64,000 bases of DNA from Janthinobacterium sp. (GCA_003133225.1 PKWL01000041.1:186151-250150), one strand, 5' to 3'. Shown: positions 28,493 to 41,217, numbered from the stretch's first letter. The notes: a model not told the origin generated them from the sequence alone. Translations and numbers: made by a program.

Positions 28493-28816
28493 ATGGCAAT
28501 TACTCTTACAGAAAAAGCGGCGAAGCACATCAATCGCTACATCGAACGTCGCGGCAAAGGCGTCGGTTTGCGTTTTGGCGTACGCACCACGGGCTGTTCT
28601 GGCCTCGCCTACAAGCTTGAATATGTTGATGAAGTCGCCGCTGAAGACAAGGTCTTCGAATCTTACGGCGTAAAGGTATTCGTCGATCCCAAAAGCCTGC
28701 CCTATATTGACGGCACCGAGCTCGATTTCGCGCGCGAAGGCTTGAACGAGGGCTTCAAATTTAACAACCCGAACCAGAAAGACGCGTGCGGCTGCGGCGA
28801 GAGCTTCCGTATTTAA
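28493..28816 (+). CDS. iscA: A-type carrier IscA
   Basis: [25 protein letters not shown]. Confidence 0.97.
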   Translation: MAITLTEKAAKHINRYIERRGKGVGLRFGVRTTGCSGLAYKLEYVDEVAAEDKVFESYGVKVFVDPKSLPYIDGTELDFAREGLNEGFKFNNPNQKDACGCGESFRI

Positions 28817-28880
28817 ACTTAGCATCCAGTTTAAGCGCTGCGATCTGATTGATCATGTTAGCGAACAGATAGACGTAGCT

Positions 28881-29396
28881 ATGCAAAACCATTTTGAATT
28901 ATTTCAGCTAGCGCCCCGCTTTGCACTTGACGCAGGTGCGCTCGATGCGGCCTACCGGGACGTGCAAGGCCGTGTCCACCCAGACAAATTCGTGAATGCC
29001 ACCGACGCCGAAAAGCGCGTCGCGATGCAATGGGCCACGCGCGCCAATGAAGCGTATCAGACCTTGAAAAATCCGCAAAAGCGGGCGCAGTACCTGTGCG
29101 AGCAAAATGGCGTCGACTTGCAGACGGAATCGAATACGGCCATGCCGCTCGAATTTCTGATGCAACAGATGGATTGGCGCGATGCGCTGGGCGAGGCGCG
29201 CGCCGGGCGCGACGTGGCAGCGCTCGATGCGCTCGATGAACAGCTGATATCCGAGCGCAGGGCGCGCTTGCTGGACATCGCCTCCCAGCTCGATGCGGGC
29301 CAATTTCAACAAGCCGCGCAGGGCGTGCGCGCCCTGATGTTCCTGGAAAAGTTCGGCGACGAGGTCAGGTTTGCTTTTGAAGCAATCGAAGCGTAG
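28881..29396 (+). CDS. hscB: Co-chaperone HscB
   Basis: J-domain with HPDKF and C-terminal HscB helix bundle. Confidence 0.94.
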   Translation: MQNHFELFQLAPRFALDAGALDAAYRDVQGRVHPDKFVNATDAEKRVAMQWATRANEAYQTLKNPQKRAQYLCEQNGVDLQTESNTAMPLEFLMQQMDWRDALGEARAGRDVAALDALDEQLISERRARLLDIASQLDAGQFQQAAQGVRALMFLEKFGDEVRFAFEAIEA

Positions 29397-29443
29397 ATCA
29401 GTGCCCAAGCTAGAATCCGCTTGTCTTGCGCCGCCTCATCCGC

Positions 29444-29467
29444 GATGATGCAAATGATGATGCAAAT
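29444..29467. repeat. Perfect 12-bp tandem duplication upstream of hscA
   Basis: GATGATGCAAAT repeated twice, head to tail. Confidence 0.85.
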
Positions 29468-29489
29468 TATAAAGGTACAGGTCTCATAG

Positions 29490-31367
29490 ATGGCACTTCT
29501 GCAAATTTCCGAACCGGGCAGGTCGACCGCGCCGCATCAGCATCGACTGGCGGTCGGTATCGATCTGGGCACCACCAATTCCTTGGTCGCCTCCGTGCGC
29601 AACAGCATTCCTGAAGTATTGAACGACGAAGAAGGACGGGCCTTGCTGCCGTCCGTCGTGCGCTACCTGGCGAACGGCCACGCCAACATCGGCTACCTGG
29701 CGCAGGCCGCGCAAACCACCGATCCTAAAAACACGATCGTTTCGGTCAAGCGCTTTATGGGCCGCGGCCTGGGCGATATCGCCTATGTGGAAAACCTGCC
29801 TTACGCTTTCCAAGACGCGCCCGGAATGGTGCAGTTGAAAACCGTGGCCGGCATCAAGAGCCCGGTCGAGATCTCCGCCCAAATCCTAGCGACCCTACGC
29901 CAGCGGGCCGAAGATGCGCTGGGCGACGATCTGGTGGGCGCCGTCATTACCGTGCCCGCCTATTTTGACGATGCACAGCGCCAGGCGACGAAGGATGCGG
30001 CCCAGCTGGCCGGCTTGAACGTGCTGCGCCTATTAAGCGAGCCGACGGCGGCGGCCATCGCGTATGGCCTCGACAACGGCGCCGAAGGCGTGTACGCAGT
30101 CTATGACTTGGGCGGCGGCACTTTCGATATCTCCATATTAAGGTTGAGCAAAGGGGTGTTCGAAGTTTTGTCGACGGGCGGCAATTCCGCGCTCGGCGGC
30201 GACGACTTCGACCATCGCTTGTTCTGCTGGATCTGCGAGCACGAACGGCTAGCTCCCCTGTCTGACGAGGATACGGCGATCCTGATGGTCAAGGCGCGCG
30301 AGGTCAAGGAGTTGCTCTCGGCCAAGGTCGACACCACCATCGATGCGGTTCTCAATTCGGGCGAAGAAATCCATGTGCGCATCACGGCCGAGACCTTCGC
30401 GAAAATCACGCAGCACTTGGTCGCCAAGACCATGAGCTCAATTAAAAAAGCGCTGCGCGACGCCAGTGTCGATGTCGATGACATCGACGGCGTGGTCATG
30501 GTCGGCGGCGCAACCCGCATGCCGCACGTGCAAAGAGCGGTCAGCGACTTTTTTCACACCATTCCGCACGCCAACATCGATCCGGACAAGGTAGTTGCCT
30601 TGGGCGCGGCGATCCAAGCCAATTTGCTGGCCGGCAACCGTGCCGCCGGCGACGACTGGCTGCTGCTTGACGTGATTCCACTCTCGCTCGGCGTCGAAAC
30701 CATGGGCGCCCTGGTCGAAAAAATCATTCCCCGCAACGCGACGATCCCTTGCGCGCGGGCCCAGGAATTTACCACCTTCAAGGATGGCCAGACAGCCCTC
30801 GCGGTGCACGTGCTGCAAGGCGAGCGCGAGCTGGTGAGCGATTGCCGTTCGCTGGCTCGCTTCGAGTTGCGCGGCATTCCGCCGATGGTGGCAGGCGCTG
30901 CGCGCATTCGCATCACCTATCAGGTCGATGCGGACGGGCTGCTGTCGGTCTCGGCGCGCGAACTGCGCTCGGGCGTGGAAGCATCGATTAGCGTCAAGCC
31001 CGCTTATGGTCTAGCCGACGACGCTATTGCGCGCATGCTGCAAGATTCGTTTCAGGCGGCCGACGTCGATATGGCCGAACGCGCGCTGCGCGAGGAGCAG
31101 GTCGAAGCCGAGCGCATCTTGCTAGCGACCCAGTCCGCGCTCGACGAGGACAGTTCATTGTTGTCGGACGGCGAGCGTAGCGTCGTCGACGCCTTGATGC
31201 AGGCGGTGCGCTCTAAGGTGCTAGCCAAAACCGGGGGCGCCGATGTGGCAGCTCTCAGAGTAGCCGTCAAGGCCTTGGCCGACGGCACCGAAGTATTCGC
31301 CGCGCGCCGCATGGACCGCAGCGTGCGCCAGGTACTGACCGGCAAGACCTTAGACCAAGTGCTATGA
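29490..31367 (+). CDS. hscA: Fe-S chaperone HscA (Hsp70 family)
   Basis: [29 protein letters not shown], 625 aa, in isc cluster. Confidence 0.96.
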   Translation: MALLQISEPGRSTAPHQHRLAVGIDLGTTNSLVASVRNSIPEVLNDEEGRALLPSVVRYLANGHANIGYLAQAAQTTDPKNTIVSVKRFMGRGLGDIAYVENLPYAFQDAPGMVQLKTVAGIKSPVEISAQILATLRQRAEDALGDDLVGAVITVPAYFDDAQRQATKDAAQLAGLNVLRLLSEPTAAAIAYGLDNGAEGVYAVYDLGGGTFDISILRLSKGVFEVLSTGGNSALGGDDFDHRLFCWICEHERLAPLSDEDTAILMVKAREVKELLSAKVDTTIDAVLNSGEEIHVRITAETFAKITQHLVAKTMSSIKKALRDASVDVDDIDGVVMVGGATRMPHVQRAVSDFFHTIPHANIDPDKVVALGAAIQANLLAGNRAAGDDWLLLDVIPLSLGVETMGALVEKIIPRNATIPCARAQEFTTFKDGQTALAVHVLQGERELVSDCRSLARFELRGIPPMVAGAARIRITYQVDADGLLSVSARELRSGVEASISVKPAYGLADDAIARMLQDSFQAADVDMAERALREEQVEAERILLATQSALDEDSSLLSDGERSVVDALMQAVRSKVLAKTGGADVAALRVAVKALADGTEVFAARRMDRSVRQVLTGKTLDQVL

Positions 31368-31640
31368 GAATCGCGCTCGCTGCCCGAGCTGTTTTTTGCC
31401 ATCATATTAGGGGTTAAAACTGATGCTTGATTTCTTATCAAAGTGGGGCATATGTGCTTATTTTGATGGCGCAGCCAAACGCCTTCGATATCGATCAAGA
31501 TAGGAGTGCGCGCTCATCTTTGCAATCTCGTTCTCCGGCGCCACTGAGCGTACATAGGCAGTTGGGCGAGCAATCGCGTCAACCAAGTGCGGATAAATCC
31601 TTCAAGCAGCTTTGAATATTTTTTTAGGAACAGGTAACCA

Positions 31641-31982
31641 GTGCCACAAATCGTATTTCTGCCCCACGCCAAGTTATGCCCGGAAGGCGCCGTCGTCGAT
31701 GCGCCGGCCGGCAAGTCGCTGTGCGACGTCATGCTCGAGAACGACATCGACATCGAGCATGCCTGCGAAAAATCGTGCGCCTGCACCACGTGTCACGTCC
31801 TCGTGCGCGAGGGGTTTTTCTCCCTCGATGGCGCCTTGGAACAGGAGGAGGACCTGCTCGACAAAGCCTGGGGCCTGGAAGCGGTTTCGCGCCTCTCGTG
31901 CCAAGCCATCGTGGGCGAGGTGGACCTGGTAGTCGAGATTCCAAAATACACGATCAACCAGGTCAGCGAAGCTAGCCACTGA
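31641..31982 (+). CDS. fdx: ISC-type [2Fe-2S] ferredoxin
   Basis: CEKSCACTTCHVLV ... RLSCQAIV. Confidence 0.96.
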   Translation: MPQIVFLPHAKLCPEGAVVDAPAGKSLCDVMLENDIDIEHACEKSCACTTCHVLVREGFFSLDGALEQEEDLLDKAWGLEAVSRLSCQAIVGEVDLVVEIPKYTINQVSEASH

Positions 31983-32224
31983 TCGGGTGCCAAGAGTCGG
32001 CTTAGGTGCAGCTCGCCTGAGGCCGCCCATGGTGCGCCAGCTGCGCTGGCCAGCAAAGTCCATCCCCGTATAGCGACGGCGAAGGAGAGCTGCGCGTGCA
32101 AGACTCCCATTCGCTCGCGCCGTAGAATAAGGCGCTACGTTATGCAAGCAGAAGGAGCGGCAGCGCTTGCCGCCCAATCTGTCCTATCCGGTTTTTCGGG
32201 TGAACTTTTTTTGGAGCAAATCGG

Positions 32225-32419
32225 ATGAAATGGAATGACATTAGCAGCATCGCCGAGGCACTGTACGACAAATACCCGGACATCGACCCGATGACGATCC
32301 GCTTCGTCGATCTGCACAACTGGGTGGTCGATCTGGACGGCTTTGACGACGACCATGCGCACGGCGGCGAAAAAGCGCTGGAAGCAATTCAAATGGCGTG
32401 GATCGATGAAGCGCGCTGA
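32225..32419 (+). CDS. iscX: IscX (YfhJ)
   Basis: MKWNDISSIAEALYDKYPDIDPMTIRFVDLHNWVVDLDGFDDD. Confidence 0.95.
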   Translation: MKWNDISSIAEALYDKYPDIDPMTIRFVDLHNWVVDLDGFDDDHAHGGEKALEAIQMAWIDEAR

Positions 32420-33302
32420 CCTCGACGCGGCGCGCGTGGCGGCCATGCCCGAGATTTTGCCGGGGCAATCGGTCGCGCTGCTGCAGGAGCTGCACATCCT
32501 AACCCGCGAGGGCAAGATGAACCAGGACAGCCGCCGCAAGCTCAAGCAGGTCTACCACCTGGTTCAGTTTATCGAGCCGTTGCTCAAGGAAATCCAGCAA
32601 GATCATGCGGGCGTATCGCTCGTAGATCACGGTGCCGGCAAATCCTATCTTGGTTTTATCCTGTACGACCTGTTTTTCAAATTGCAAAACGACGGCTCCC
32701 ACGTATACGGCATCGAAACGCGTGAAGACCTGGTGCAAAAGTCGCAACAACTGGCCCGGAAATTCGATTTTCCCCGTATGTCTTTCCTGAATTTGTCGGT
32801 GGCCGAATCGACTGAATCGGACCTGTTGCCACAGCGCATCGACGTAGTCACCGCGCTTCATGCCTGCAACACCGCAACTGACGACGCCATCCGTTTCGGC
32901 TTGAGGAAAAGAGCCAAATTCATGGTGCTGGTGCCGTGTTGCCAGGCTGAAGTCGCGTCCGTGCTGAACAAGAACAAGGGCAAGATGCCAAGCCAGAATG
33001 CGCTGACCGAACTATGGCGCCATCCGCTGCACACGCGCGAATTCGGCAGTCAAGTCACAAACGTGCTGCGCTGCCTGCAACTCGAAGCGCATGGTTATCA
33101 GGTCAAGGTCACGGAGTTGGTTGGCTGGGAGCATTCGATGAAAAATGAGCTGATCGTCGCCAGCTACAAGAACCTGCCACGCGGCCGGCCGGCCGCCCGC
33201 CTGCAAGACATGCTGCAGGCGCTGGGGCTAGAAGAGATGGCGGCGCGCTTCTTCACCGAGCAGCCGGCGCCAGACGAGGCCAGCCCGGGGCGCAGTCTAT
33301 GA
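32406..33302 (+). CDS. SAM-dependent methyltransferase-like protein, overlapping iscX
   Basis: LVDHGAGKSYLGFILYDLF, VTALHACNTATDDAIRFGL; ATG 32406 lies inside iscX. Confidence 0.75.
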   Translation: MKRADLDAARVAAMPEILPGQSVALLQELHILTREGKMNQDSRRKLKQVYHLVQFIEPLLKEIQQDHAGVSLVDHGAGKSYLGFILYDLFFKLQNDGSHVYGIETREDLVQKSQQLARKFDFPRMSFLNLSVAESTESDLLPQRIDVVTALHACNTATDDAIRFGLRKRAKFMVLVPCCQAEVASVLNKNKGKMPSQNALTELWRHPLHTREFGSQVTNVLRCLQLEAHGYQVKVTELVGWEHSMKNELIVASYKNLPRGRPAARLQDMLQALGLEEMAARFFTEQPAPDEASPGRSL

Positions 33303-34333
33303 ACGCCCCAAACCGGCCATGGCTGGATCTCCGCAGCGACACGGTAACGCGTCCAGGCCTCGCCATGCGCGCGGCGATGGCCGCTGCCGAGGTCGGGGAC
33401 GACGTCTATGGCGACGATCCGAGTGTCACGCTGTTGCAAGAGCGTGCCGCCGACTTGTTCGGTTACGGCGCCGCCCTGTTCGCGCCATCGGGCACCCAAA
33501 GCAACCTGATCGCGTTGCTCGTCCATTGCGCCCGCGGCGACGAATACCTGGTTGGCCAGGAAGCTCACACTTTCCGCTACGAAGGCGGCGGTGCGGCCGT
33601 CTTGGGCAGCATTCAGCCGCAGCCGATTGCCAATCAGGTCGATGGCAGCATTGCCTTGGCCGACATCGAGGCCCAGATCAAGCCGGATGATTTTCATTTC
33701 GCCCGCACCAAGCTGCTGGCGCTGGAAAACACGATCGGCGGGCGCGTGCTGGGGCAAGGCTATCTGGAGCAGGCCACTGCGCTGGCCCATCGCCATGGCC
33801 TCGCCACGCATCTGGATGGGGCCCGCATCTGCAATGCCGCAGTCCAGCAGGGCATCAGCCTGCGCGCGGCGGTAGCCGGTTTTGACAGCGTCTCGGTGTG
33901 CCTGTCAAAAGGGCTGGGTGCGCCCGTAGGCTCGCTTCTGCTGGGCGGGCAAGCATTCATCGCACAGGGAAAACGCTGGCGCAAGATGCTGGGCGGCGGC
34001 ATGCGCCAGGCCGGCGGCCTGGCCGCCGCCGGCCTGTACGCTCTCGAGCATCATGTGGCGCGCCTCGCCGATGACCATGCCAACGCCGCTTTTCTAGCGC
34101 GGGAGCTGGCGAAAATTTCGGGCATTACGGTCAGCACGCCGCATACCAACATCGTCTACGTCGATATGCCGGCGGCCGCCTGCGCCGGCTTGGCCGAGGT
34201 CCTCAACTGCGAACGCATCCGGGCCACGATGTCGCCCCATATGCGCATCGTGACGCATCTGGATGTGACCCATGCCGATGTAGAGCGCACGGCCGCGATC
34301 TTTGCCGCCTATTTCAGTCATTGGCAAGATTGA
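33299..34333 (+). CDS. ltaE: Low-specificity L-threonine aldolase
   Basis: LDLRSDTVTRPGLAMRAAMAAAEVGDDVYGDDPSV, SVCLSKGLGAPVGS. Confidence 0.93.
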   Translation: MNAPNRPWLDLRSDTVTRPGLAMRAAMAAAEVGDDVYGDDPSVTLLQERAADLFGYGAALFAPSGTQSNLIALLVHCARGDEYLVGQEAHTFRYEGGGAAVLGSIQPQPIANQVDGSIALADIEAQIKPDDFHFARTKLLALENTIGGRVLGQGYLEQATALAHRHGLATHLDGARICNAAVQQGISLRAAVAGFDSVSVCLSKGLGAPVGSLLLGGQAFIAQGKRWRKMLGGGMRQAGGLAAAGLYALEHHVARLADDHANAAFLARELAKISGITVSTPHTNIVYVDMPAAACAGLAEVLNCERIRATMSPHMRIVTHLDVTHADVERTAAIFAAYFSHWQD

Positions 34334-34385
34334 TGCGCCCTGCGGTTACAATGGCTGCCGCCTTTTCCCTTTTTCTTCAGATGCA

Positions 34386-35129
34386 ATGACCGACTCCGAC
34401 CCAGAACTTACCGTCCGCCTGGCCAAACGCTTGGCCCAAACGCTGCCGTGCTCCCGCCGCGAGGCCGAGCTGTATATTGAGGGCGGCTATGTCAGCGTGG
34501 ACGGCCAAGTGGTGGAAGAGGCGGGCGCGCGCGTCGGTCCCGATCAAACAGTGGCACTGGCGCCCGACAGTCTCTTGCAAGAGGTCGCGCCCGTCACGAT
34601 CTTGCTGCATAAGCCGGCCGGTTATAGCGCGGGCGTGGATGGGGGTGGCAAACCGGCGCTCTGTTGCCTCTCCCAAGACGCGCTGAGCGCACCCGAACAC
34701 GGCCGCCAGCGTTTTTTAAAGCGCCATCTGACGGGCTTGACACTGACGAACCCGCTCGATACCAGGGCCAGCGGCATGCTCATATTTACACAAGACTTCC
34801 GCGTCACCCGCAAGCTAGTCGATGTGGCGGATGTCGAACAAGAGTTTATCGTTGAAGTGGCCGGCACCATCGGCCAAGATGGACTGGCCCTGCTCAAGCA
34901 CGGCTTGCCGTTTAACGGCAAGCCGTTGGCGCCGATCAAGGTCAGCTGGCAAAATGAAACGAAACTGCGCTTTGCCCTAAGGAGTGTGCAGCCGGCACAG
35001 ATCGAGCACATGTGCCGCATGGTGGGGCTGACGGTGCTAGCGATAAAACGCCTGCGAATCGGGCGCATCTCGATGGCCGCCTTGCCGCCCGGCCAGTGGC
35101 GTTACCTGCAGGAATACGAACGATTCTAG
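34386..35129 (+). CDS. rRNA pseudouridine synthase (RsuA/RluF family, N-terminal S4 domain)
   Basis: S4-like ELYIEGGYVSVDGQVVEE, LDTRASGMLIFTQD catalytic region. Confidence 0.85.
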   Translation: MTDSDPELTVRLAKRLAQTLPCSRREAELYIEGGYVSVDGQVVEEAGARVGPDQTVALAPDSLLQEVAPVTILLHKPAGYSAGVDGGGKPALCCLSQDALSAPEHGRQRFLKRHLTGLTLTNPLDTRASGMLIFTQDFRVTRKLVDVADVEQEFIVEVAGTIGQDGLALLKHGLPFNGKPLAPIKVSWQNETKLRFALRSVQPAQIEHMCRMVGLTVLAIKRLRIGRISMAALPPGQWRYLQEYERF

Positions 35130-35143
35130 GGCTGCTGCAGCAG

Positions 35144-35653
35144 CTAGCGCGGCTTCTGCGCCCGCAAGACGAGGCGGGTGCCGAGCAGCCGGTCATGCAA
35201 GAACTGCCGGTCTTGGTCGAGAAAGGCGGTCAAGGCCCATCCGGCCATCCCGACTAGCAAGGCGGCAGCGATCTCCTTTTCCGTGTTGAGATTGAATGCA
35301 TAGCAGGCCATCAGAGCCGGCAAAAACCATCCCCACGCCAATAGGAAGCGGGCCACCGCCACGCGCAGCGGGAGCCGGGCGTAGCCCGGCTTGATCAACT
35401 GGATGCGCCAAGTCTTCATGGCTAGAGTTTGCCCGCGCTCACTCCAAAAATAGATGAAATAAAGCGCCGTCACCAGGAACAGCACGAACTGGAGGGCATG
35501 GCCATATGCCGGCGAATGACGGTTGCCGGTGAGGAGAAGGAACAGGCCGACGGCCACCAGTTCCACGGCGGTCAGCAGCAACCCTTCATACAGCAAGGAC
35601 AGCAAGCGCCGTTTGACGCTGGGCGTCGTGGGCCCAGGCAAACTAGCCGGCAT
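35144..35653 (-). CDS. RDD-family membrane protein
   Basis: YFIYFWSERGQTLAMKTWRIQLI, multiple TM segments. Confidence 0.8.
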   Translation of the reverse strand: MPASLPGPTTPSVKRRLLSLLYEGLLLTAVELVAVGLFLLLTGNRHSPAYGHALQFVLFLVTALYFIYFWSERGQTLAMKTWRIQLIKPGYARLPLRVAVARFLLAWGWFLPALMACYAFNLNTEKEIAAALLVGMAGWALTAFLDQDRQFLHDRLLGTRLVLRAQKPR

Positions 35654-35671
35654 CGGAGGGCGCCGGGCCGG

Positions 35672-36343
35672 TCACGGCGGGGATGCCGACGGCGCAGGGG
35701 CCGCTGCGGTGGGCGCCGGCATTCCAGCTGGTGCCGCCGCCGGCGGTCCCACGAAGGCTTGCTGCGCCACCGCCTTGATCGGGGGCAGCTTGATCGTCGA
35801 TTCCGCGCTCGAGGGCAAGTTGGCCACGTGTTTTTTCACGGCAGCCTCGGCCGCAAGTTTTTTCTTTTGTTCTTCCGGCAATTGCTGATATTGTTCCCAT
35901 TGCGCGGACTTTTTCTTAGGTTCAATTTTCTTGCTGCGGGCATAGTTTTCGCGCACGACACGACGCTGTTCGGGAGTCAGTTTGACCCACTCGTTCATGC
36001 GCTCATGCATCCGTTGCTGTTCATCGGGCCTCATCGACGAAAAGCGATTAGCGATCTCCAGCCATTTTTGCTTGCGCACCCGTTCCAGCTTGTCCCATTC
36101 GCCGGCAAGGGGCATCAACGCTTCCTGCTGCGTTCGGCTCAGTTCGTTCCACGCCGGCCGTGCCACATGCTTGCTGATGGTGCCTGGCTTGGCCGGCGCC
36201 GCTACGCCAGAGGCCGCGCTGGTCACCGCCGCCGGCGGGGCCGCAGGTGGAACGGCCGGCTTGTTGTTAATGACCCAGAACAGGCCCGCCGATGCGATCA
36301 CGGCGAGGGCGACCAATCCGCTCCGTACGCTCATGCGCGCCAT
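35672..36343 (-). CDS. DUF3106-type protein with N-terminal TM
   Basis: Repeating W-x-L-x-x-x-Q-Q units (RPAWNELSRTQQEALMPLAGEWDKLE...WVKLTPEQRRVVRENYARSKKI). Confidence 0.7.
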   Translation of the reverse strand: MARMSVRSGLVALAVIASAGLFWVINNKPAVPPAAPPAAVTSAASGVAAPAKPGTISKHVARPAWNELSRTQQEALMPLAGEWDKLERVRKQKWLEIANRFSSMRPDEQQRMHERMNEWVKLTPEQRRVVRENYARSKKIEPKKKSAQWEQYQQLPEEQKKKLAAEAAVKKHVANLPSSAESTIKLPPIKAVAQQAFVGPPAAAPAGMPAPTAAAPAPSASPP

Positions 36344-36345
36344 GC

Positions 36346-36732
36346 TTATTGCTCACGTTGGGTGAGATAGGCGTTAAAACCATGATCGAGGTAAGCGGAG
36401 AGGGGAAGTTCATCGGACAATACTGCCGCGTCCAGTTCGGCCAGTTCGCTGATCCGTTGCTGTTGTTGTGCCTGGTAAATTCCCACCAACCCTGCCGCCA
36501 GCGCCAGTAACGGCACGGCCACACCCATCCGCCCTAACCAGGAGAAAGGCTGGAAGAAACGGCCCGCATTGCCGGCCCAAGCGGCGCCTTCTGGAGCATG
36601 CGCTTTCTTGCGTGATAGCGCCAGTTGACGTGCAGTAGCAAGACGATCCATAGTCGATGGCGGCAAATGTTCAAGCCTTGCGTTTAGCGCGTGACGCACC
36701 TTGTATGCGAAATTGAGATCGTCGACATTCAT
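36346..36732 (-). CDS. DUF3619-type single-TM protein, possible anti-sigma partner
   Basis: Starts MNVDDLNFAYKVRHALNARLEHLPPSTMDRLATAR; ATGA overlap with the sigma-factor stop; central TM VAVPLLALAAGLVGIY. Confidence 0.7.
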   Translation of the reverse strand: MNVDDLNFAYKVRHALNARLEHLPPSTMDRLATARQLALSRKKAHAPEGAAWAGNAGRFFQPFSWLGRMGVAVPLLALAAGLVGIYQAQQQQRISELAELDAAVLSDELPLSAYLDHGFNAYLTQREQ

Positions 36733-37298
36733 AATTTTATTCCCTTGGCTTTGAGCGTTTCGGCGAGGGTGTGCGTTGCGCGTGAGCAGTGTGTCTTGAC
36801 GCTGCCCTCTGAACAACCCATCGCTTCGGCTGTTTCAGCCACGCCCATATCTTGCCAGTAACGCATGAGGAAGGCTTCCCGTTGACGCGCCGGCAGCTTT
36901 TGCACTTCTTCGTCAATTAAATCAAGGATTTGGATGCGCTCAACCTTGTCGGCGCTCGACTCGGACGCCTGCGATCCCTGTTCGGCCTCATAGGAGTCGA
37001 GCAAATCAAAGTCCTCGCGCTCGTCGCTGGCCGGGCCCAGGCTGGAAAACAGGCTGACCCAAGTGTTGCGCACCTTTTCGCGTCGGAAATAATCAAGTAT
37101 CGTATTTTGTAATATACGCTGAAACAGCATGGGCAGCTCGGCGGCCGGTTTGTCGCCGTATTTTTCAGCGAGTTTGATCATCGCGTCTTGCACCACGTCA
37201 AGTGCCGATTCGTCCTTGCGCACTGCATACACGGCTTGCTTGAAGGCGCGCCGCTCGACACTTTCGAGAAAGTCGGATAATTCTTTGTCTGTTGCCAT
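36729..37298 (-). CDS. ECF-like RNA polymerase sigma factor
   Basis: Region 2 DVVQDAMIKLAEKY, region 4 LPARQREAFLMRYWQDMGVAETAEAMGCSEGSVKTHCSRATHTL; start ATG at 37298. Confidence 0.88.
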   Translation of the reverse strand: MATDKELSDFLESVERRAFKQAVYAVRKDESALDVVQDAMIKLAEKYGDKPAAELPMLFQRILQNTILDYFRREKVRNTWVSLFSSLGPASDEREDFDLLDSYEAEQGSQASESSADKVERIQILDLIDEEVQKLPARQREAFLMRYWQDMGVAETAEAMGCSEGSVKTHCSRATHTLAETLKAKGIKL

Positions 37299-37801
37299 GC
37301 GAATGGGGGAGTTGCCGGGAGAGCGATGGTTAAGGGCCTGGTTTGAAAAGAAGGGACCAGCGCGCGGCGTTTTGCGAGCTGAGCGCATGCTAGCAAAAAT
37401 TGGGTATTTATGCATGTTTTTTAATGCTTTGGGCATCAGCGCGATACGTTGCGCGCAATTTGTCTTGACCAACATGGTGCGACGCAGTAACGTATGGGAC
37501 GCTTTGCAAACCCCAAAGCTCTATGGTCTGGTCGCGCTCGGCACACAAGGCCAATTGCGGCACGACGCGCTTTCATATGTAGGCAGTTTGCTCTGACCCG
37601 CGCCACAAGCGCGAGAGGTAAGTGTGTCGCTACGGAACTCCCGCCAAACGAGCTGCGTGTAAACGGCGTTTTATTGGGTACCACGGGTACTCAATAAATG
37701 CCGCAAGCGCAGAGAGAAGGCAAAGGCACCGTTGCGCAGCGCGTACTTCGTGAGGAAAGAGCATCCGATCAATCTCCAATGGACCTTGAAAGGAATGTTT
37801 C

Positions 37802-39525
37802 ATGATTACCGAAGCAGCAATCCCCATTACTGGCGCCGAAATACTCGTGCGCTGCCTGGCTGAAGAGGGCGTCGAGCACGTCTTCGGTTACCCGGGCGGA
37901 GCCGTGCTATACATCTACGACGCCATCTTCAAGCAAAACAAATTTCAGCACATTCTCGTGCGTCACGAGCAGGCAGCCGTGCATGCGGCCGATGCCTATT
38001 CGCGCAGTTCGCACAAGGTTGGCGTCGCCCTAGTCACTTCCGGGCCCGGCGTCACCAATGCCGTCACCGGTTTGTCGACGGCCTATATGGACTCGGTTCC
38101 GATGGTGGTGATTTCGGGCCAGGTACCGAGCCACGCCATTGGTCAGGATGCTTTCCAGGAATGCGATACAGTCGGCATCACGCGCCCCGTAGTCAAGCAC
38201 AATTTCCTCGTCAAGGACGTCAAGGATCTGGCCGCGACCATAAAAAAGGCATTTTTCATTGCCAAGACGGGCCGTCCTGGCCCTGTTCTGGTCGATATTC
38301 CCAAAGACATCAGCATGCACAAGTGCGTCTACGATTATCCGCAAGTAATCGAGATGCGCTCCTACAAGCCGGTCGATAAAGGCCATTCGGGGCAGATCCG
38401 CAAGGCTGTGCAACTGCTGCTGCAGGCGGAACGGCCGATGATTTACAGCGGCGGCGGCGTCATCCTCGCGAATGCCGCCCCGGAATTAAATAAGCTGGTC
38501 GACAAGCTCGGCTTCCCGTGTACCAACACCTTGATGGGCTTGGGCGGCTACCGCGCATCTAGCGATCTGTACGTTGGCATGCCGGGCATGCACGGCACCT
38601 ATGAAGCGAACATGGCGATGCAGCACTGCGACGTCTTGATCGCCGTCGGCGCCCGTTTCGACGATCGGGTGATTGGCAACCCTAAGCATTTTGCCTCTCA
38701 CCCGCGCAAGATCATCCATATCGACATCGACCCGTCGTCGATTTCCAAACGGGTCAAGGTTGACGTTCCCATCGTTGGCAACGTAAAAGACGTGCTGGCC
38801 GAATTTCTGACGCAGCTCGATGCCGCCGAAGCCAAGGTGAACGCTCCGGAGTTGAAAAATTGGTGGAAGCAAATCACGGAATGGCGCGGCCGCGATTGCC
38901 TCAAATATGCGGGCTCGGAGCTGTTGATCAAGCCGCAGGCGGTGGTCGAAAAAGTATGGCAGCTGACCAAGGGCGATGCCTTTATTACGTCCGATGTCGG
39001 ACAGCATCAAATGTGGGCCGCTCAATACTACCGCTTCGACAAGCCGCGGCGCTGGATCAATTCCGGGGGGCTAGGCACGATGGGCGTCGGCTTGCCCTAT
39101 GCCATGGGAGTGCAACTGGCCAATCCGGGCGCCACGGTGGCCTGCATCACGGGCGAAGGATCGATCCAGATGTGCATCCAGGAGCTCGCCACCTGCAAGC
39201 AATACCATTTGACGCCGAAAATCATTTTGCTCAATAACCGCTTCCTCGGCATGGTGCGGCAGTGGCAGGAAATCGACTACGGCGGGCGCTATTCCGAATC
39301 TTACATGGATTCCTTGCCGGACTTTGAAAAGCTGGCCGAAGCGTACGGCCACGTCGGCATGAGGATAGACAAGCCAGCGGACGTCGACGGCGCCTTGAAA
39401 GAGGCCTTTGGCATGAAGGATAAGCTGGTGTTCATGAATTTCATCACCGATCAGGCGGAAAATGTGTGGCCGATGGTGAAAGCCGGCAAAGGCTTGTCTG
39501 AAATGCTGCTCGGTTCGGAGGACTT

Positions 39526-39529
<4 letters not shown>
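37802..39529 (+). CDS. ilvB: Acetolactate synthase large subunit
   Basis: ThDP enzyme, VFGYPGGAVLYIYDAIF, GLGTMGVGLPYAMG; 575 aa. Confidence 0.95.
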
Positions 39530-41084
<1,555 letters not shown>

Positions 41085-41217
41085 AAGTTTTTCATCAGGG
41101 CAAGAACCTGGTCGTTTAGACGAACAAGACCAGAGGCATTCCATCGCCTTTTGGGCCGGATCCGCCGCGATTTGGGTTAAAGTTCAATGTCTGCCAGTTT
41201 TCCTGGCTTTCGTGTTG

